Of a DNA stretch of 64,000 nt, positions 60,093 through 64,000 are shown piece after piece; positions within the stretch are counted from its first letter, which is position 1; each line of letters begins with the position of its first letter. Below the pieces are notes generated by a model. That model saw only the letters and a program-made list of their open reading frames with translations, was not told the DNA's origin and ran no database searches. The DNA is from NCED01 sp035493955 (GTDB taxonomy: Bacteria; Pseudomonadota; Alphaproteobacteria; Caulobacterales; Caulobacteraceae): contig DATJHI010000003.1 of the NCBI GenBank assembly GCA_035493955.1, positions 1-64,000 of the forward strand. Reading direction: 5' to 3'. Both the position numbers and the translations under genes were made by a program.

Positions 60093-61400
60093 TCAGGCGG
60101 CGACGGGTTCGGTCTTGGCGGACGCCGTCTGGAACTGGGCCGTCTCGGTGGACTCCGCGAGGGCGGTGGTGGAGGCCGCGCCCGCGGTGATGGCCAGGCT
60201 CACCTGGTCGAAGTAGCCGGTGCCGACCTCGCGCTGGTGGCGCGTGGCGGTGTAGCCCTCGGCCTCCGAGCCGAACTCGGCCTGCTGCAGCTCGGAATAG
60301 GCGGCCATGCCGCGGTCGCGGTAACCGTTGGCCAGTTCGAACATGCCGTGGTTCAGGGCGTGGAAGCCCGCCAGGGTGACGAACTGGAACCGGTAGCCCA
60401 TGGCGCCCAGTTCGCGCTGGAAGCGGGCGATGGTTTCCCCATCCAGCTTGGCCGCCCAGTTGAACGAGGGCGAGCAGTTGTAGGCCAGCAGCTTGCCCGG
60501 ATGGACCGCGTGCACCGCTTCGGCGAAGCGCCGGGCGTCTTCGAGGTCCGGATAGGAGGTCTCCCACCACAGCAGGTCGGCGTACGGCGCGTAGGCGAGG
60601 CCGCGGGCGATGCAATGGTCGAGCCCGGTCCCCTCGCGCAGACGATGGAAGCCTTCCGGCGTGCGGCTGCCGGGCTCGATGAAGCGGCGGTCGCGCTCAT
60701 CGACGTCCGAAGTGATCAGCCGGGCCGATTCCGCGTCGGTGCGGGCGACCACCAGGGTCGGCACGCCCATGACGTCGGCGGCGAGGCGGGCGGCGGTCAG
60801 GTTGCGGATGTGGGCCGCGGTCGGGATCAGGACCTTGCCGCCCATGTGGCCGCATTTCTTTTCCGACGCCAGTTGGTCTTCGAAATGGACCCCCGCCGCG
60901 CCCGCCTCGATGAAGGCCTTCATGATCTCGAAGGCGTTGAGGGGGCCGCCGAAGCCGGCCTCGGCGTCGGCGACGATCGGGGCGAACCAGTCCCGCTTGG
61001 CCCCGCCCTCGGCGTGCTCGATCTGGTCGGCGCGCTGCAGGGTCCGGTTGATGCGGCGACACAGGTCCGGCGCCGCGTTGGCCGGATAGAGGCTCTGGTC
61101 GGGGTACATGGCCCCCGCCGTGTTGGCGTCCGCGGCCACCTGCCAGCCGGACAGATAGATCGCCTGCAAGCCGGCGCGGACCATCTGCATCGCCTGGCCG
61201 CCGGTCATGGCTCCCAGGGCGTGGACATAGGGTTCCTGCTGAAGCAGGGCCCAGAGCTTGTTGGCCCCGCGCTCGGCCAGGGTCTGCTGGATGGGGAAGG
61301 AGCCGCGCAGCCGCTTCACGTCCTCGACGCCGTAGGGGCGCGCGACGCCGTCGAAACGCCCGGCCGGGGCATTGGGAACAAGATCCTCGAAGCTGCTCAT
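60093..61400 (-). CDS. aceA: Isocitrate lyase
   Basis: A 435-residue enzyme. AGGAG precedes ATG 61400. The catalytic loop KKCGHMGGK with the nucleophilic Cys, the VARTDAESA metal site and YNCSPSFNW are all present. It cleaves isocitrate to succinate and glyoxylate, the first step of the glyoxylate shunt. The small protein follows in the same unit. The divergent regulator starts 148 bases away and is the likely controller. Confidence 0.97.
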   Translation of the reverse strand: MSSFEDLVPNAPAGRFDGVARPYGVEDVKRLRGSFPIQQTLAERGANKLWALLQQEPYVHALGAMTGGQAMQMVRAGLQAIYLSGWQVAADANTAGAMYPDQSLYPANAAPDLCRRINRTLQRADQIEHAEGGAKRDWFAPIVADAEAGFGGPLNAFEIMKAFIEAGAAGVHFEDQLASEKKCGHMGGKVLIPTAAHIRNLTAARLAADVMGVPTLVVARTDAESARLITSDVDERDRRFIEPGSRTPEGFHRLREGTGLDHCIARGLAYAPYADLLWWETSYPDLEDARRFAEAVHAVHPGKLLAYNCSPSFNWAAKLDGETIARFQRELGAMGYRFQFVTLAGFHALNHGMFELANGYRDRGMAAYSELQQAEFGSEAEGYTATRHQREVGTGYFDQVSLAITAGAASTTALAESTETAQFQTASAKTEPVAA

Positions 61401-61531
61401 CCTTGGTTCTCCTGCTGAGGCGCCGCAGTGCAGCGCTTGGATTGTGCAGGAGCGTAACGCCGACGCGGCCCCTTCGGACAGGCGCCTGAAGGCGGCGTTG
61501 TCATAAGTGCATCTAGTCAATCATGTAAACT

Positions 61532-61545
61532 TGTGACAATGTGAC
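61532..61545. promoter_or_regulatory. TGTGAC direct repeat between aceA and its divergent regulator
   Basis: TGTGAC occurs at 61532-61537 and 61540-61545, 8 bp apart, immediately before the regulator start at 61549 and about 135 bases from the aceA start. A perfect CAGGCGCCTG palindrome lies at 61479-61488. Either could serve the regulator; neither is assigned. Confidence 0.4.
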
Positions 61546-61548
61546 CGG

Positions 61549-62979
61549 ATGGCGGTTCCTGCTGACCGAAAGCTGTTCCTCGGCGCCCGGCTGCGGCGGC
61601 TGCGCCGCGACCTGGGGCTGACCCAGAGCCGCATGGCCGACGACCTCGGCGTGTCGCCGAGCTATCTGAACCTGTTGGAGCGCAACCAGCGGCCGGTGAC
61701 CGCCCAGGTGCTGCTGCGGCTGGCCGACGCCTATGACCTGGATTTGCGCAGCCTGACGGCGGACGGGGAGGGCGGGGGCGCCGGCCTGAGCGAGGTGTTC
61801 GCCGATCCGCTGTTCCAGGACCTTGGCGTCTCGCGCCATGAGGTGGCGGAGGTCGCGGAAAATTCGCCGGGGGTCGCCGAGGCGGTGGTCAGGCTCTACC
61901 AGGCCTTCGCCGACCGGCGCCGGCTGGCCGAGCTGGTCGATCCCACCGGGGTGGAGGGCCCGGTGGCCGGTTCGGAGTCCACGCCTTCGAACAGCGTCCG
62001 GGACTTCATCCAGAGCCATAAGAACCACTTTCCCGAGCTGGAGGAGCGGGCCGAAGCCATCGCCGCCGAGCTTTCGGCGACCGGGCTGGACCTGGATCGG
62101 GCCCTGGGCGAACGGCTCTCCGCCAGGTTCCAGATCAGGGTGCAGGTGGTCCCGCGCGACGTGCTGCCGGACCTCACCCGCCGCTTCGACCACCATCGCA
62201 AGCGCCTCTATCTGTCGGAACTGCTGAACGGACCGGGGCGGACCTTCGCCCTGGCCTATCATCTGGCTCTGCTGGAATGCGGCGAGGTCCTCAACAAGGT
62301 GGTCGGCCGGGCGGGGGCCCCGGACCGGCCGACCCGAAGCCTGCTCAAGGTGTCGCTCGCCAACTATGTCGCCGCGGCCCTGCTGATGCCCTACGAGGCG
62401 TTCCGTTCCGCGGTCGAGGAGAGCGGCTACGACATCGACCTCGTGCGCGCCCGGTTCGGCGTGAGCTTCGAACAGGCCTGCCACCGGCTGACCACTCTGG
62501 CCCGCCCGGGCGCACGGGGCGTGCCCTTCTTCATGCTGCGGCTGGATGCGGCCGGAAACATCTCCAAGCGCTTCGCCAGCGCGGTCTTTCCGTTCTCGCG
62601 CTTCGGCGGGACCTGTCCGAGATGGAACATCCACAGCGCCTTCCGGACGCCGCGGCGGATCCTGACCCAGGTGGTGGAGACGCCGGACGGCCAGCGCTAC
62701 TTCACCCTGGCCCGCACCGTCGAGCGCCCCGCGACGCCCTACGCCGACGAGGATACCGACCTGGCCATAGGCCTGGGTTGCGAGCTCAAATATGCGCCCA
62801 AGCTGGTCTATGCCCGGGGTCTGGACCTGGCCGCGCCGCGGGCGACCCCCATCGGCCCGGCCTGCCGGATCTGCGAACGGCAGGCCTGTCCCCAGCGGGC
62901 GGCCGAGCCGATCAGCCGCACCCTGATCGTCGATGAATTGTCCAAGTCGGTCTCGCCCTATCCGTTCGCCCCCGGCTAG
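61549..62979 (+). CDS. RamB/ScfR-type XRE regulator of acetate metabolism
   Basis: A 476-residue protein. An N-terminal XRE helix-turn-helix (about 10-68) contains LGLTQSRMADDLGVSPSYLNLLERNQRPVT-type spacing. An ImmA/IrrE-like domain follows (about 150-270, ending with FALAYHLALLE). The C-terminal short-chain-fatty-acyl regulator domain has CRICERQACPQRAAEP cysteines (about 443-460). The family (RamB of Corynebacterium, ScfR) controls glyoxylate-shunt genes, and here it is divergent from aceA. No clear ribosome site precedes the ATG, so it may be leaderless. Confidence 0.88.
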   Translation: MAVPADRKLFLGARLRRLRRDLGLTQSRMADDLGVSPSYLNLLERNQRPVTAQVLLRLADAYDLDLRSLTADGEGGGAGLSEVFADPLFQDLGVSRHEVAEVAENSPGVAEAVVRLYQAFADRRRLAELVDPTGVEGPVAGSESTPSNSVRDFIQSHKNHFPELEERAEAIAAELSATGLDLDRALGERLSARFQIRVQVVPRDVLPDLTRRFDHHRKRLYLSELLNGPGRTFALAYHLALLECGEVLNKVVGRAGAPDRPTRSLLKVSLANYVAAALLMPYEAFRSAVEESGYDIDLVRARFGVSFEQACHRLTTLARPGARGVPFFMLRLDAAGNISKRFASAVFPFSRFGGTCPRWNIHSAFRTPRRILTQVVETPDGQRYFTLARTVERPATPYADEDTDLAIGLGCELKYAPKLVYARGLDLAAPRATPIGPACRICERQACPQRAAEPISRTLIVDELSKSVSPYPFAPG

Positions 62980-63013
62980 AGCGTAAATCCCGCCCTAGAT
63001 GATCAGCTCTAGC
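62975..63013. terminator. Inverted repeat containing both convergent stop codons
   Basis: GCTAGAGC (62975-62982) and GCTCTAGC (63006-63013) are perfect inverted repeats. The left arm holds the TAG of the regulator and the right arm the TAG of the minus-strand alanine dehydrogenase. A bidirectional transcript end is likely. Confidence 0.55.
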
Positions 63014-64000
63014 GCCTGGAGCCGGCCAGGGCCGCGCGGACCGCGGGATGGATGATCTGGCCGGCGGCGACGTTGAGCCCGTCGGCGAAATGCGGGTCGG
63101 CCAGCATCGTCTGGACCCCGGCGTCGGCCATGCGCAGGACGTAGGGCAGGGTCGCCGCCGTGAGCGCCAGGGTCGAGGTCAGAGGGGCCGCCCCCGGCAT
63201 GTTGGCCACGCAGTAGTGGATGATGTCGTCGACGACGAAGACGGGGTCGTCGTGGCTGGTCGGGTGGCTGGTCTCAAAGCAGCCACCCTGGTCGATGGCC
63301 ACGTCCACGAGCACCGCCCTCGGTTTCATCAATTTAAGGTCCTCCCGCCGGATCAGCTTGGGGGCCGCGGCGCCGGGGCGAAGCACGCAGCCGATGACCA
63401 GGTCCGCCGTGGGCAGGAAATCGAGCAGCGCCTGTCGCGACGAATAGAGCGTGCGCACGCGCCCGCCGAACTGGATGTCGACCGCCGCCAGCCTGTCCGC
63501 GGCGATATCGAAAACCGTGACCTCGGCGCGCAGGCCCACGGCGATCTCCGCGGCGTGCATCCCTGAAACCCCCGCGCCCAGAATACCGACCCGGGCCGGG
63601 GCGACGCCGGGGACCCCCGACATCAGCAGCCCGCGCCCGGCCGGCTTCAGGAGGTAGGCGGCGCCGGCCATGGCCGCCATGCGTCCGGCCACCTGGCTCA
63701 TCGGGGCGAGCAGGGGCAGCCGACCCTGTTCGTCGGTGACCGTCTCGTAGGCGATCGCCGTGCAGCCCGACTTGATCAGGCCCTGGGTCTGCTTCGGGTC
63801 GGCCGCGAGGTGCAGATAGGCGAACAGGGTCTGGTCCGGCCGCAGGCGGGCGATCTCTTCGGCCTGCGGCTCCTTGACCTTGACGATCAGTTCGCTGGCC
63901 TCGAACACCGCGGCCCCGTCGGCCAGAATGTTCGCCCCCGCCACGCGGTAGTCCGCATCGGAGAGGCCGACGCCTGCGCCGGCCCTCTGTTCGACGCAGA
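63009..64000 (-). CDS. ald: Alanine dehydrogenase, partial (5' end beyond the window)
   Basis: The frame is open from 63009 to the right edge. Residues before the first internal start read EQRAGAGVGLSDADYRVAGANI, a normal continuation of the family N-terminal domain, so the gene continues past 64000. Motifs: KVKEPQAEE, LFAYLHLA, the NAD site VGILGAGVSGMHAAEIAVG and VDVAIDQGGCFETSHPTSH, all typical of Ald rather than of transhydrogenase alpha. It oxidatively deaminates L-alanine to pyruvate. Confidence 0.9.
   Translation of the reverse strand, partial: CVEQRAGAGVGLSDADYRVAGANILADGAAVFEASELIVKVKEPQAEEIARLRPDQTLFAYLHLAADPKQTQGLIKSGCTAIAYETVTDEQGRLPLLAPMSQVAGRMAAMAGAAYLLKPAGRGLLMSGVPGVAPARVGILGAGVSGMHAAEIAVGLRAEVTVFDIAADRLAAVDIQFGGRVRTLYSSRQALLDFLPTADLVIGCVLRPGAAAPKLIRREDLKLMKPRAVLVDVAIDQGGCFETSHPTSHDDPVFVVDDIIHYCVANMPGAAPLTSTLALTAATLPYVLRMADAGVQTMLADPHFADGLNVAAGQIIHPAVRAALAGSRR

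Overview
The window is GC-rich, gene-dense alphaproteobacterial DNA. From about 4.2 kb to the right edge the codon choice (CTG, ACC, GCC dominant), the gene content and the style of the TonB receptors point to Caulobacteraceae (Phenylobacterium or Caulobacter type). The genus is an inference. The first ~3.9 kb look different: Leu CTC and Thr ACG are frequent, T- and A-ending codons are commoner, and the intergenic nested palindromes are of the kind common in Bradyrhizobium-type Hyphomicrobiales. The change falls inside one intact aldehyde dehydrogenase gene, so the window is either a natural recombinant or an assembly chimera joined at a conserved gene.

Layout. 1-3.5 kb: a radC fragment cut at a hairpin, an Inh-like secreted protein, a 2-hydroxyacid dehydrogenase and the E2 of a 2-oxoacid dehydrogenase complex. 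3.5-8 kb: aldehyde dehydrogenase and E1 beta/alpha in the same operon, with a divergent GntR regulator and a candidate operator between them. 8-14.4 kb: glutamate synthase gltB-gltD. 14.4-23 kb: a CMD-family protein, small secreted proteins, a recent tandem duplication of two-domain secreted proteins, a Gfo/Idh/MocA oxidoreductase, a thioesterase, a coiled-coil repeat protein, an NHL-propeller lyase-like protein and a two-gene signalling pair whose receiver lacks the phospho-Asp. 23.3-29.7 kb: MarR regulator, two paralogous membrane proteins, then a probable operon of PdxA-like dehydrogenase, Rieske oxygenase, SLC13 transporter and TauE/SafE permease, which reads as an aromatic-acid or arylsulfonate oxidation module. 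29.8-35.2 kb: PEBP, Fsr-type MFS exporter, YceI, FKBP and DctA. 35.3-39.7 kb: an iron module (PiuC hydroxylase, catecholate-type TonB receptor, PepSY protein) with Fur-box-like sites. 39.8-46.7 kb: GH75-like protein, nitrobindin-like protein, CheY, TerC, a TonB receptor and an RTX protein preceded by four consecutive palindromes. 46.8-55.2 kb: purU, folD, a BBP2 porin, a TonB-like anchored protein, an OmpA lipoprotein, an APC permease, a parvulin-like protein and a diheme cytochrome c. 55.3-64 kb: malic enzyme, malate synthase G, GlcG, an unlisted 57-aa small protein, isocitrate lyase, a RamB/ScfR-type regulator and alanine dehydrogenase (cut by the right edge).

Functionally the right end is a C2/C4 carbon block: the complete glyoxylate shunt (isocitrate lyase, malate synthase), malic enzyme to pyruvate and a divergent acetate/fatty-acid-type regulator. 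DctA, 20 kb away, would supply C4 acids. No rRNA, tRNA, CRISPR array, insertion sequence or prophage was recognised.
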